The notes under the pieces: model-generated
Seen by the model: only the letters and a program-made list of their open reading frames with translations
The model's database searches: none
What the model was told of the DNA's origin: nothing
Assembly (NCBI GenBank): GCA_903870815.1
Contig: CAIQEI010000011.1
Span: 1 to 35,955, forward strand
Length of the DNA stretch: 35,955 nucleotides
Direction: 5' to 3'
Origin: an uncultured Verrucomicrobia subdivision 3 bacterium
GTDB lineage: Bacteria > Verrucomicrobiota > Verrucomicrobiia > Limisphaerales > UBA11358
Shown here: positions 1-8,580 of the stretch, one piece after another
Position numbering within the stretch: the first letter of the stretch is position 1
Layout: each line of letters opens with the position of its first letter
Translations under genes and position numbers: made by a program

Positions 1-1875
1 CTCGTCAACTGGCTCTTCGAAAGCGGCGCTACGCTCGCCAGCGCCAGCGCGTTCATCGGCGCGGTCATTTTGATTTATCCCATCGTCGTCACCGCCATCA
101 AGGATTTGCGGCGCGGCAAGTTGAGCATCAACGAACTCGTCGCCATCGCCGTGCTGGCCGCCTTTTCGTCCGGCGATTACAAGACCGCCGGCATCGTCGC
201 CTTCTTCATGCTCACCGGCGAAATCATCGAGACCCGCACCGCCCAGGGCGCGCGCGACTCCATCGAATCGCTCATCAAACTCACGCCCACAAAGGCGCGC
301 CGTCTTTTGAAAGATGGCAGCGAGGAAGAAGTCGCCGCTAGCCAGCTCGCCGTCGGCGATGTCATCCGCATCCGCCCCGGCGACAACGTCGCCGCCGACG
401 GTGTCATCGTCAAAGGCGAAGGCTCGTTCAACCAGGCCACCATCACCGGCGAATCCTTGCCCGCCGAAAAAAACACCGGCGATGAAGTTTTCGCCGGCAC
501 ACAGAATCTCACCGGCGTTCTGGAAATCAAAGTCAGCCGCGCTGGCACCGACACCACCCTCGGCCGCGTGCGCGAACTCATCATCGCCGCCGAAAAAACC
601 AAGCTGCCGATCCAAAAGATCGTGGATCAATACATGGGCTTTTATACGCCGCTCGTGCTCGTCATCGGCGCGTTGGTCTGGGCGTTCACGCATGATTTGA
701 ACCGCGTCATCGCGGTGTTCGTCGTGTCCTGTCCGTGCGCGTTCATTCTCGCGACGCCCACCGCGATGGTTGCCGCGCTGTCCGCCGCCGCGCGCCTCGG
801 TATTTTGATCAAGAACGTCGCCGACATTGAATTGGCCGCAAAAATCAACGCCTTCGTCTTCGACAAAACCGGCACGTTGACCACCGGCCAGCTTGCCGTG
901 AGCCGCCTTGCGCCGATGGGCGACACGAAGCCCGCCGAGCTTCTGTTGCTTGCCGCCTCCGCCGAAAAATATAGCAACCATCCGACCGCCAAGGCGCTGG
1001 CGACGCTGGCCGGCGATGCCGGAGTGCCGCTCGCCGAGCCAAAGGATTTTGCCGAAACCGCCGGTCGCGGCGTGAAGGCGCAGATCAATGGTGCAAGTGT
1101 CCTCGTGGGCCGCGCGCAGTGGCTCAAGGACAACGGCATTGAAGCGAGTTTCGAGAAATCCGTGGACTTGAACGAGACGGAAGGCTGGAGCCTGATTTTC
1201 GTGGCGCAAAACGGCAAGTGCGTCGGCTGGGTCGGCCTGCAGGATCAGACCCGCGCCGAGGCAAAAGAAGCTTTGGCTGAATTGAAGGAAGCCGGTGTTC
1301 GCCGCATTGCGATGATTTCCGGCGACCGTCAAGTGGTCGCCACGCGCGTCGCCGCCGAGATCGGATGCGAAGAAGCGAAAGGCGATTGTCTGCCGCAGAA
1401 TAAAGTGGAATTTGTCCGCGCCGTCAAAGCCAAGGGTTACAAAGTTGCCGTCATCGGCGACGGCGTGAACGATGCGCCCGCGCTCGCGGCGGGCGACATC
1501 GGCATCGCTATGGGTGCGGCCGGCAGCGAAGTTGCTATCCACAGCGCCACGATTGCGCTGATGAACAACGACCTGCGCCGGCTGCCTTTCCTAGTGAAGC
1601 TCTCGCGCAGCACGCGCGCCGTCATCAATCAAAATTTTCTTTTCGGTGTGGTATTTATCATCGTCGGCCTGGCGGCGACGGCCTTCGGCTACATCGGCCC
1701 GATCGTTGCCGCGCTGCTGCACAACGTCGGTTCGCTCATCGTGATTTTTAACAGCGCCCGGCTCGTGCGCAAAGGCGAGGAACTCGAACATTTCCATCCC
1801 GAAGCCATCGCTGACAAACACAACCACGGCTCGCATTCGAAGCCGGCTGGCGAACTGACACCGAAGCTGGCGTGA
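1..1875 (+). CDS. Heavy-metal P1B-type ATPase (5' truncated by window edge)
   Basis: The frame is open from base 1, so the gene starts outside the window; about 624 C-terminal residues are visible. It is an inner-membrane pump that exports a soft or transition metal ion using ATP. Visible motifs are the actuator TGES (bases 445-456), the metal-binding membrane CPC (730-738), the phosphorylated Asp of DKTGT (862), the P1B-specific HP dipeptide (979-984) and the hinge GDGVNDAP (from 1456), followed by two C-terminal membrane helices. The last helix has HNxGS (from 1720) where ZntA/CadA Zn/Cd/Pb pumps usually have HDxGS, so substrate class is uncertain. The C-terminus has six His within about 20 residues, a likely cytosolic metal-binding tail. 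Any N-terminal metal-binding domain lies outside the window. It overlaps the next gene by 4 bases (GTGA). Confidence 0.93.
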   Translation, partial: LVNWLFESGATLASASAFIGAVILIYPIVVTAIKDLRRGKLSINELVAIAVLAAFSSGDYKTAGIVAFFMLTGEIIETRTAQGARDSIESLIKLTPTKARRLLKDGSEEEVAASQLAVGDVIRIRPGDNVAADGVIVKGEGSFNQATITGESLPAEKNTGDEVFAGTQNLTGVLEIKVSRAGTDTTLGRVRELIIAAEKTKLPIQKIVDQYMGFYTPLVLVIGALVWAFTHDLNRVIAVFVVSCPCAFILATPTAMVAALSAAARLGILIKNVADIELAAKINAFVFDKTGTLTTGQLAVSRLAPMGDTKPAELLLLAASAEKYSNHPTAKALATLAGDAGVPLAEPKDFAETAGRGVKAQINGASVLVGRAQWLKDNGIEASFEKSVDLNETEGWSLIFVAQNGKCVGWVGLQDQTRAEAKEALAELKEAGVRRIAMISGDRQVVATRVAAEIGCEEAKGDCLPQNKVEFVRAVKAKGYKVAVIGDGVNDAPALAAGDIGIAMGAAGSEVAIHSATIALMNNDLRRLPFLVKLSRSTRAVINQNFLFGVVFIIVGLAATAFGYIGPIVAALLHNVGSLIVIFNSARLVRKGEELEHFHPEAIADKHNHGSHSKPAGELTPKLA

Positions 1876-2249
1876 TTATGAAAACGAATAAAATCTTTAT
1901 TATCATTGTCGTAGCTGCAATGGCAATAAGCAGCGGATTCTTCTTATTTGTTTCAAAATCTCAAAAGGGTCACTTCAATGCCGAAAAGCTAACCGTAGCA
2001 ATTCATGAGTATTCCCTCGATGCAAAACAACACAACCGCAGTTTACCATCTTCAATTTCGTTACAGGAATTGATAACCAAGGGATTTTTGAAACACGAAG
2101 ACATCAGCGCCTTCGACGGAATGCGAGTGACAGTTTATTTAACGGCGGACAACACAACCCCTCAAGCAGTTTTATTTCGTGCTCAATTATCCGATGGCAG
2201 TCAAATAATTGCTCTCGCCGACGGCAGCGTTCAGGAAGCTGTCAAATAA
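1872..2249 (+). CDS. Small membrane-anchored hypothetical protein, AT-rich
   Basis: Protein of about 125 residues. It starts with GTG at 1872 overlapping the ATPase stop, or with ATG at 1878. Residues 7-27 form one hydrophobic signal-anchor segment; the rest is a soluble domain that would face the periplasm. The C-terminal ending SDGSQxxALADGSVQEA vaguely recalls the 'ADG' ending of pseudopilin-like secretion proteins in Verrucomicrobia and Planctomycetes, but no prepilin cleavage site is seen. Base composition is clearly more AT-rich than the flanking GC-rich genes, and codon use differs, suggesting recent acquisition or weak constraint. The overlap with the metal ATPase suggests co-transcription. 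Function unknown. Confidence 0.7.
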   Translation: MIMKTNKIFIIIVVAAMAISSGFFLFVSKSQKGHFNAEKLTVAIHEYSLDAKQHNRSLPSSISLQELITKGFLKHEDISAFDGMRVTVYLTADNTTPQAVLFRAQLSDGSQIIALADGSVQEAVK

Positions 2250-2273
2250 TTTTCGTCCACTACTAATAAATTT

Positions 2274-3497
2274 ATGCCCGTTGCTGAATTAAATCCGCAA
2301 TCCGCAATCCGTAATCCGCAATCCGGCGGTGAGGTTGTCGTCTCCGTGCGCGGATTGACGAAAGTATTCAAAGACTTTTGGAATCGCCCGAAAGCCCGCG
2401 CGGTGGACAACGTGGATTTTGAAGTGCGCCAGGGCGAGGTATTTGGGTTGCTTGGGCCAAACGGCTCCGGCAAGTCCACGACGGTCAAGCTGCTGCTCGG
2501 CCTGCTGAATCCCACCAAGGGCCACATCGAAGTTTTCGGCCATTCGCCGCGCCATGTGCAGACCAAGGCGCGCATCGGCTATCTGCCGGAGGAATCGTAT
2601 CTTTACCGCTATCTCAATTCGCGCGAGACGCTGGATTTTTTCGGCAACCTTTTTCACCTGAACAAGGCCGACCGGAATAACCGCTCGGAGCAGTTGCTTG
2701 AAATGGTCGGCCTCGGCAAGACGCAGACGCGCGCGGTTGGTGAATTTTCCAAGGGCATGCAGCGCCGCATCGGCCTGGCGCAGGCGCTGATCAACGACCC
2801 GGATCTGGTGATCCTCGACGAACCGACGGCAGGCCTTGATCCGATTGGCTGCCGCGAAGTGAAGGACTTAATCCTCGCGCTCGCCCGGCGCGGCAAGACG
2901 GTGATTTTGAGCAGCCACCTGCTTTCCGATGTCGAGGACGTGTGCGACCGCGTGGTGATTTATTACGGCGGAAAAATCCAGGCCGCCGGCACGCTCAAGG
3001 ATTTGCTGGCGACCCCGGACACGCTGCGCATCACAACGCCGGTGCTGCCGCGCGAAACGTTGGAGCAGGTTCTGGCGACCATTCGCAAAGACATCACCAC
3101 CGGCGAAGTGCGCGTGGACAATCCGACGCAGAATCTCGAAAGCTATTTCTTGGACGTGGTGGCGAAGGCACGGGCCGCGAATGAAACCAGCGGCGCCCAA
3201 TCCGGCGCCAAGGTTGCTGCCTATTTGCGCGGCAACGAATCCGCAACCGGCCCCAACGTAACTAATAAAGTTTTGGAAAAGCTCTCCCTGCCGCAGGCGG
3301 CGCAACCGGTGCCGGCAGCCAAGCCGGTGTTACCGTCGGCCACCCCGGTAGTGGACGACAAGAAATTGGAAGCGTTGTCGCAAGCCATTCAACCGGCATC
3401 GCTGTCCCCCAAAGGCGCGCCGACACCGGATACCAAGCCGGTGGATTTGTCCAAGGCGAACGAAAAACTTTCTTCGCTGCTCGGGAAACCCAAATGA
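2274..3497 (+). CDS. ABC transporter ATP-binding protein with long disordered C-terminal tail
   Basis: Cytoplasmic ATPase of an ABC-2 type exporter. In order: Walker A GPNGSGKST (about residue 63), signature motif EFSKGMQRR, Walker B LVILDEPTAGLDP, and the switch His in SSHLLSDVEDV. The nucleotide-binding domain ends near residue 240. The remaining 165 residues become Pro/Ala/Lys-rich and look disordered, longer than usual for the family. The first 16 residues are largely encoded by a tandem heptanucleotide repeat (2292-2326), giving NPQSAIRNPQS. ATG at 2274 is the only ATG before the conserved domain; no clear Shine-Dalgarno precedes it. The next two genes are the permease and an exported partner, so the three form one operon. 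Confidence 0.93.
   Translation: MPVAELNPQSAIRNPQSGGEVVVSVRGLTKVFKDFWNRPKARAVDNVDFEVRQGEVFGLLGPNGSGKSTTVKLLLGLLNPTKGHIEVFGHSPRHVQTKARIGYLPEESYLYRYLNSRETLDFFGNLFHLNKADRNNRSEQLLEMVGLGKTQTRAVGEFSKGMQRRIGLAQALINDPDLVILDEPTAGLDPIGCREVKDLILALARRGKTVILSSHLLSDVEDVCDRVVIYYGGKIQAAGTLKDLLATPDTLRITTPVLPRETLEQVLATIRKDITTGEVRVDNPTQNLESYFLDVVAKARAANETSGAQSGAKVAAYLRGNESATGPNVTNKVLEKLSLPQAAQPVPAAKPVLPSATPVVDDKKLEALSQAIQPASLSPKGAPTPDTKPVDLSKANEKLSSLLGKPK
2292..2326. repeat. Heptanucleotide tandem repeat, 5 x AATCCGN, in frame
   Basis: Five consecutive 7-base units (AATCCGC, AATCCGC, AATCCGT, AATCCGC, AATCCGG) read in frame as the N-terminus of the ABC ATPase. The same unit, in the other orientation, appears in the glycosyltransferase gene at 32795-32822 and in hpnK at 11468-11495. 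Confidence 0.9.
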
Positions 3498-3518
3498 AAC
3501 CCCGATTTCTCGGATGAC

Positions 3519-3560
3519 CACAGATTCGATTCGTGTAAATCTGTGAAATTCGTGTCCAAG
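3519..3560. repeat. Intergenic palindromic repeat (CACAGATT/AATCTGTG)
   Basis: In the 72-base gap between the ABC ATPase and permease genes, CACAGATT (3519-3526) and AATCTGTG (3538-3545) form a perfect 8-bp hairpin with an 11-base loop. This is followed by a further TTCGTGT copy, so the tract also reads as a degenerate direct repeat of TTCGTGTAAA-like units. There is no U-run, so it is unlikely to be a terminator. It is probably a dispersed non-coding repeat and may alter relative expression of the two genes. Confidence 0.55.
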
Positions 3561-3569
3561 ATTTGATTC

Positions 3570-4955
3570 ATGCAACGAATTCTCGCCATCGCCTGGTTGA
3601 CGTGGAAGGCCGCGCTGCGGTTCAAGTTGTTCCTGGTCATCGCGGCATTGTTAATTCTGGCGGTGGTCGGGTTGCCGCTGGTCATCAAGGACGACGGCAC
3701 GGCGCAAGGTTTCACGCAGATCATCTTGACCTACACGTTGAGCGCAATCACCACGCTGCTGGGTCTTTCAACCCTCTGGCTGGCGTGCGGCACGCTGGCT
3801 CGCGACATTGAGGAATGCCAGATCCAAGTCGTCGCAACGAAGCCAATCGCGCGCTGGCAGATCTGGGTGGGAAAATGGCTGGGCATCGTTTCGCTTAACG
3901 CGGCGCTGCTGGCGATTTCGGGCGCGTGCGTTTTCGGCCTGCTCCAGTGGCGCGCGACGAAACTGCCGGTGGCGGAACAAAAAAATCTGCGGGAACAGAT
4001 CTTAGTCTCGCGCGGCTCGGCGAAAGAGCCGGTCAATCCGGCGGATATTGAAACGGTCACGGAACAGGTATTTCAGGAACGCCTGAAATCCAGCCCGGTG
4101 GAAAAGGTGGATGAAAATGAAGTAAAAAAAATGATTCGTGAACAGGTGAAGGCGGAGTCGCAACTCGTGCCGCCGAGCTACCAGCGCACCTGGCGGATTG
4201 ACCTGGGCTCCGCCAAAAATTATCTGCACGGGAAACCACTGCAACTGCGGGTGAAATTCAACTCGGCGCAGAAAAGCGCGTCGGGAACGTTCACGGCGAT
4301 CTGGCTGATGGGCGTTGAAGGGACACCCCAGTTCAGGCAGAGCGTGCCAATGAGCCTGGAGCCGGACAAGTTCCATGAATTTGAAATCCCGCCGGATTTG
4401 TTCGATGCGAACGGACTCTTGACCATTACCTTCGTGAATCAAAACCCGACCGCCCTGCTCTTCCCGCTGGAAGACGGTATGGAGGTTTTATACCCCGAAG
4501 GCAGCTTCGGCTTGAACTTTGCGCGCGGCCTGGGAATTATTTTCTGCTGGATGGCGCTGCTGGCCGCGCTGGGGCTGGCAGCGGCCAGCCTGCTGTCCTT
4601 TCCCGTGGCGACTTTTTTTGCGCTGGCGATGTTGCTGGTGGTTTTCTCCAGCGGCACGCTGGCGGAGTCAGTGGCGTCCGGCTCGGTGGCGGCGGGCAAC
4701 GAAGAAAAGGGTCTGTCCGGTCATTCGGTGGCGGATGTCGTGCTGATCCCGGCGTTCAAGGGCGTGCTCACGGTGGTGAGCCTGGTGAGGAACTTTTCGC
4801 CGATCGACGCGCTGAGCAGTGGTCGCTGCATTACCTGGGGTGAACTCGGCCTGGCTTTCGCCCAAATCGTCCTGCTGCTGGGCGGAATCTTTGCGGCGGC
4901 GGGAATCATCCTTTTCAACCGGCGGGAATTGGCGACAGCGCAGGGAACACAATGA
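3570..4955 (+). CDS. ABC-2 type transporter permease
   Basis: About 461 residues. An N-terminal membrane helix (residues 15-35) is followed by two helices in the region 50-125, with the motif ARDIEECQIQ after the second helix. This resembles the ABC-2 permease pattern in which the first cytosolic loop contacts the ATPase. Residues 130-310 are a large hydrophilic insert rich in Lys/Glu/Gln, probably an extracytoplasmic domain. Residues 315-450 hold three or four further helices. It lies 72 bases after its ATPase and overlaps the next gene by 4 bases (ATGA), so it belongs to the same operon. The exported substrate cannot be told from sequence. Confidence 0.88.
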   Translation: MQRILAIAWLTWKAALRFKLFLVIAALLILAVVGLPLVIKDDGTAQGFTQIILTYTLSAITTLLGLSTLWLACGTLARDIEECQIQVVATKPIARWQIWVGKWLGIVSLNAALLAISGACVFGLLQWRATKLPVAEQKNLREQILVSRGSAKEPVNPADIETVTEQVFQERLKSSPVEKVDENEVKKMIREQVKAESQLVPPSYQRTWRIDLGSAKNYLHGKPLQLRVKFNSAQKSASGTFTAIWLMGVEGTPQFRQSVPMSLEPDKFHEFEIPPDLFDANGLLTITFVNQNPTALLFPLEDGMEVLYPEGSFGLNFARGLGIIFCWMALLAALGLAAASLLSFPVATFFALAMLLVVFSSGTLAESVASGSVAAGNEEKGLSGHSVADVVLIPAFKGVLTVVSLVRNFSPIDALSSGRCITWGELGLAFAQIVLLLGGIFAAAGIILFNRRELATAQGTQ

Positions 4956-6502
4956 ATCCGCGCGTCAAAAAAATCCTCCTCCTGTTGCTCGCGAGCACGC
5001 TTCTCCTTGGCTCCAGCCAGGTTCAGAAATCGTTGAACCGGGACCGGAACACGCTCGGCCTGACGCAGGCCGCGGTACTCCAAAACGCGCCACCGTTGCT
5101 GGCGTTCACCACGGTGGCACTCGGCGGTTTTCGCGGGCTGATCTCCAATTTTCTCTGGATTCGCGCAACCGATTTACAGCAGGACGATAAATTTTTCGAA
5201 GCAGAGCAGCTCGCGGACTGGATCACGGATCTGGAGCCGCATTATGCGCAGGTCTGGGCATTTCAGTCCTGGAACATGGCTTGGAACATCTCGGTTAAGT
5301 TCAAAAACCCGGCCGACCGCTGGCACTGGGTCGAACGCGGCATCGAGCTGCTGCACGACGAGGGCCTAACCTACAATCCCGACAACACGCTGCTTTACCA
5401 GCAACTGGGTTGGATTTTCCAGAACAAGATGGGGCAGAACCTCGACGACGCGAACCTATATTACAAAGGCGAATGGGCGACCAAGATGAAGGATTTCTTC
5501 GGGCCGAACGGAACGAACTTTGATCACCTGCTCCAGCCGCAGACACCCGAGGATTTTCGTCAGTTATCGGTGTTCACCAACCAATACAAGCTGGATCCCG
5601 CGTTCGCAAAAGGAGTGGACGAACAATACGGCCCGTTCGACTGGCGGCTGCCGGAGGCGCACGCAATTTACTGGGGTGCGAAAGGCCTAGCCGCCGCCGC
5701 CCAAAATCCAGACCGGGTCAATGCCGACGACCTGATCATGCTGCGCCGGATGATTTACCAGTCACTATTACAGGCGGTGCATCACGGACGGATTGTGGCG
5801 GATCCGGTAAGCCACACCTACTCGTCCGTCCCGAACCTGGGTCTCATTCCCCAACTCAACACCGCCACGGAAAAATTCTACGCCGACGAATCTGATCCCG
5901 CCCAGAAGGATGGCATTCTCAAGGCGCACCGCAACGCCCTCCGCGACGCCGTCTACTTTCTCTATGTCAATAACCGCATGGCGGAGGCCAACAAATGGTT
6001 CAAGTTTCTTGGCGAGAAATATCCCGACAAGCCGATCATTGATGCCCAGCCGGATTCGCTGCCGAAAAACCTGACGCTCGACGAATACGCCGTGGCGGTC
6101 GTTCAGATTGACATCGGCGAAACCTCGCAGGATCGGGTGACCAGCATCGTGGGCGGGCTGCTGACGCAGGCGTATTTCAATTACGCCACCGATCAGGATG
6201 ACCGTTATGAAATCCTCAAGCGCCTGGCGGTCAAGGTTTATGAGCGCTACACCAGCAAAACGTCTAAGTTCGGCGGGGACAAACGCATTCCCCTGCCCCC
6301 GTTCGACACCCTGAAAAATGCGGTTCTGCGGCAATTGCTCAATCCAAAATACGGCATGCCCTACGCAGCCCGCGCTGAACTAGTCACCAAACTAGGCCTT
6401 CCCGCCAGCTTGCTGGCACCGATCAACGCCACGCCCAACGCGGTTGAAAATGTCACCACCAATGCCAGCCCGACCAACGCTGCAGCGCCGGCGCTGCCGT
6501 GA
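4952..6502 (+). CDS. Exported or membrane-anchored protein of the ABC operon
   Basis: About 516 residues. It begins MNPRVKK and has a hydrophobic stretch at residues 8-21 that looks like an uncleaved signal anchor. The body is helical, rich in aromatics (repeated W and Y in LEPHYAQVWAFQSWNMAW and similar) and probably TPR-like, though no clean 34-residue repeat could be aligned by eye. The C-terminal 35 residues are a low-complexity Ala/Asn/Pro/Thr tail. Start overlaps the permease stop (ATGA). Co-translation with an ABC-2 permease suggests a periplasmic or membrane accessory of the exporter. I do not recognise the family and assign no function. Confidence 0.8.
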   Translation: MNPRVKKILLLLLASTLLLGSSQVQKSLNRDRNTLGLTQAAVLQNAPPLLAFTTVALGGFRGLISNFLWIRATDLQQDDKFFEAEQLADWITDLEPHYAQVWAFQSWNMAWNISVKFKNPADRWHWVERGIELLHDEGLTYNPDNTLLYQQLGWIFQNKMGQNLDDANLYYKGEWATKMKDFFGPNGTNFDHLLQPQTPEDFRQLSVFTNQYKLDPAFAKGVDEQYGPFDWRLPEAHAIYWGAKGLAAAAQNPDRVNADDLIMLRRMIYQSLLQAVHHGRIVADPVSHTYSSVPNLGLIPQLNTATEKFYADESDPAQKDGILKAHRNALRDAVYFLYVNNRMAEANKWFKFLGEKYPDKPIIDAQPDSLPKNLTLDEYAVAVVQIDIGETSQDRVTSIVGGLLTQAYFNYATDQDDRYEILKRLAVKVYERYTSKTSKFGGDKRIPLPPFDTLKNAVLRQLLNPKYGMPYAARAELVTKLGLPASLLAPINATPNAVENVTTNASPTNAAAPALP

Positions 6503-6529
6503 AATGATTTTTACCGGAACTTTTCTGGT

Positions 6530-6559
6530 GGGGCAAGCGTCCCCGCGAGCCGTTCCCCA
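6530..6559. repeat. Possible GC-rich intergenic repeat
   Basis: The 97-base gap before rimO contains GGGGCAAGCGTCCCC (6530-6544), a partly self-complementary 15-mer, directly followed by CGCGAGCCGTTCCCC (6545-6559), an imperfect second copy of its right half. It could be a weak hairpin or a small dispersed repeat. No U-run follows, so a terminator is not supported. Confidence 0.35.
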
Positions 6560-6599
6560 AGATTGCAACACCGTAAAACTCTGCTAACCTCCGTCGGCT

Positions 6600-8321
6600 G
6601 TGACCAAGAAAATATCCAGTTCCAAACCTCTGCGCGTCGGCCTGATCTCACTCGGCTGCGCCAAGAATCTCGTGGACGCCGAGATCATGCTCGGCTCGCT
6701 GCTCAAGGGCGGCGTCGAGATCACCAATGACGCCGCATCGGCCGACGCCGTCATCGTCAACACCTGCTCCTTCATCGATTCCGCGCAGGAGGAGAGCGTG
6801 GACACCATTCTCGAATCCGTTGAACTGCGCGATGCGAACCAGCGCGGCCAAGCCGTTATCGTCTCCGGCTGCCTTTCGCAGCGATTCCGCGACGAACTTC
6901 CCAAGCTCATGCCCGAAGTGGATGCGTTCATGGGCATTGACCAGGTCGCGCAGGTCAGCGACATCGTCGGCAACGCCATTGCCAGCCGGGCGGGGAAAGT
7001 TGGAAGCGAACATTCAACGCTCAACATTCAACGCTCAACATCGAAAGGTAAAGTCGTCGGGCGCTTGAATGAACTGGAGAAGAACCGCGCTATCACCGGA
7101 CAAGAAAAGGAAGAATCCCTGCGCGGCTCGGATAAATTCGGCAAAACCAAGACCGTTATCGCGCCGGGCAAGCCATCTTCCATCCTCCATCCTCCATCCT
7201 CGCCGGTCTTCGACGTCACCCAGCGCCCCGTTTTCATCCCCGACTTCGAAACCCCACGCTTCCGACTCACGCCCAAACATTTCGCGTATCTGAAGATCGC
7301 CGAGGGCTGCAACCATCCGTGCAGTTTCTGCATCATACCCCGGATGCGCGGCACACACCGAAGCCGCACGCAGGCCGACATCGTCAAGGAAGCCCGGGCG
7401 CTCATCGCGGACGGCGTGAAGGAGATCAACCTGATTTCGCAGGACTCGACCTACTACGGCCTCGATCTGCGCCCGAACCACAGCCGCGCCATTTCGTCGC
7501 CGGAAAAGTTCTCCGCCGCCGCCAAATCGCTGACCGCCGATGCCACGACCATCTGCACGCTGCTGCGCGAACTCAACTCGCTTAAGAGCGATTTCTGGAT
7601 CCGCCTCCTCTACACCCATCCCGCGCACTGGACGGATGAGCTCATCCGGACCATCGCCGACTGCAAGAAGGTTGCGCGCTACGTGGATATTCCGCTCCAG
7701 CACATTCACGAAAACATGCTCGAACGGATGCGCCGCGAAACCTCGCAGCAATACATCGTGGACCTGATCCAGCGCATCCGCGCCGGGATTCCCGGCATCG
7801 CCTTGCGCACCACGTTCATCGTCGGCTTTCCCGGTGAAACCGAGGCCAGCTTCAACGCGCTGCTCGATTTCATCCGCGACACCAAATTCGAACGCCTCGG
7901 CGTGTTTGCCTATTCCAAGGAAGACGGCACGCGCGCCGGCGCAATGGCCGGCCAGCTTTCCGACAAGGTGAAGCAAAAGCGCCGCGAACTCGCCATGGCC
8001 GCGCAGCACAAGGTCGCCATCGCCGTCTCGGAAAGTTTTGTGGGCCGCGAGATCAAAGTCCTCATCGAGGGAGAGGCAAACGCCAAGCAGCTTCAGAGCG
8101 CCAACGTCAGTTCATGGGAGCACGGACTGATCCGCGAAACGGACAAGCACACCGCGCAGATGAAAGGCCACTACTTCGTGGCGCGCGGCGAGGCGGACGC
8201 GCCGGACATTGATGGCCGCATCTATATCCGCGCGGTCAAAGGCGCTTTGCCGGTCGGCCAGTTCGCCAAGGTTAAGGTCATCGGCCACACCGATTACGAT
8301 TTAATTGCCGAGCCGGTTTGA
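6600..8321 (+). CDS. rimO: Ribosomal protein uS12 methylthiotransferase RimO, enlarged
   Basis: Radical-SAM enzyme that adds a methylthio group to a conserved aspartate of ribosomal protein S12. N-terminal UPF0004 domain with its three cluster cysteines (C20 in SLGCAKN, C56 in NTCSF, C91 in SGCLSQR), radical-SAM CxxxCxxC (C237, C241, C244 in EGCNHPCSFC), and a C-terminal TRAM domain (about 505-573). At 573 residues it is some 130 longer than the usual ~440. Much of the excess lies between residues 132 and 206, just before the radical-SAM domain, where two heptanucleotide repeat tracts are translated as HSTLNIQRSTS and PSSILHPPSSP. Smaller extra segments occur near residues 285-315 and 490-520. 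All catalytic motifs are intact, so it is probably functional. Start is GTG at 6600; no in-frame ATG precedes the SLGC motif. Confidence 0.95.
   Translation: MTKKISSSKPLRVGLISLGCAKNLVDAEIMLGSLLKGGVEITNDAASADAVIVNTCSFIDSAQEESVDTILESVELRDANQRGQAVIVSGCLSQRFRDELPKLMPEVDAFMGIDQVAQVSDIVGNAIASRAGKVGSEHSTLNIQRSTSKGKVVGRLNELEKNRAITGQEKEESLRGSDKFGKTKTVIAPGKPSSILHPPSSPVFDVTQRPVFIPDFETPRFRLTPKHFAYLKIAEGCNHPCSFCIIPRMRGTHRSRTQADIVKEARALIADGVKEINLISQDSTYYGLDLRPNHSRAISSPEKFSAAAKSLTADATTICTLLRELNSLKSDFWIRLLYTHPAHWTDELIRTIADCKKVARYVDIPLQHIHENMLERMRRETSQQYIVDLIQRIRAGIPGIALRTTFIVGFPGETEASFNALLDFIRDTKFERLGVFAYSKEDGTRAGAMAGQLSDKVKQKRRELAMAAQHKVAIAVSESFVGREIKVLIEGEANAKQLQSANVSSWEHGLIRETDKHTAQMKGHYFVARGEADAPDIDGRIYIRAVKGALPVGQFAKVKVIGHTDYDLIAEPV
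7011..7045. repeat. Heptanucleotide tandem repeat inside rimO (first)
   Basis: Five 7-base units: CATTCAA, CGCTCAA, CATTCAA, CGCTCAA, CATCGAA. The alternation of two unit types makes it also a 14-base repeat. It is in open frame and lies in the linker before the radical-SAM domain. Confidence 0.9.
7173..7200. repeat. Heptanucleotide tandem repeat inside rimO (second)
   Basis: Four 7-base units: CCATCTT followed by three identical CCATCCT. It is translated in frame as a Pro/Ser-rich linker and lies about 130 bases after the first tract of the same gene. Confidence 0.92.
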
Positions 8322-8339
8322 TTCCTCTACAACGAGGGC

Positions 8340-8580
8340 ATGGCGACCCTTGTCTTCGACATCGAAACTTCCGCGCAACCGCTCGACAACTTCGACGAGG
8401 CGCAGCAGGAATATCTTTTCCGCGAGACGGAAAAGCTCGACGACGCCATCGCCAAGCAGGCCAAGCGCGAGGAGATCACCCGGTTCATGAGCCTCTGGCC
8501 GTTCACCTCGCAGGTCGTCTGCATCGCCATGCTCAATGCCGAGACCGGACGCGGCCAGTCCATCTTCATCGCGGAGGATT
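8340..8580 (+). pseudogene. Truncated DEDD-type 3'-5' exonuclease gene
   Basis: The first ~80 residues (MATLVFDIETSAQPLDNF ... WPFTSQVVCIAMLNAETG ... IFIAED) look like the start of a PolB-like 3'-5' exonuclease: FDIET carries the first catalytic D and E of the DEDD fold, and VVCIAMLN is the next core strand. Such proteins usually run well over 200 residues. Near base 8580 similarity stops abruptly; the frame continues only as Arg/Trp-rich nonsense to 8714, which is the antisense of the neighbouring gene. No later exonuclease motif is found nearby. I infer loss of the 3' part by deletion or rearrangement. The start lies 18 bases after the rimO stop. A misassembly at this point would give the same picture. 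Confidence 0.65.

Noticed and set aside
6997-7205. Possible small CRISPR-like array in rimO
   Set aside because: Units are 7 bases with no spacers; it is a tandem microrepeat and is in frame.
7035-8009. 324-codon open frame antisense to rimO
   Set aside because: It mirrors rimO codon structure, shows no recognisable domain, and rimO on the other strand has complete catalytic motifs.
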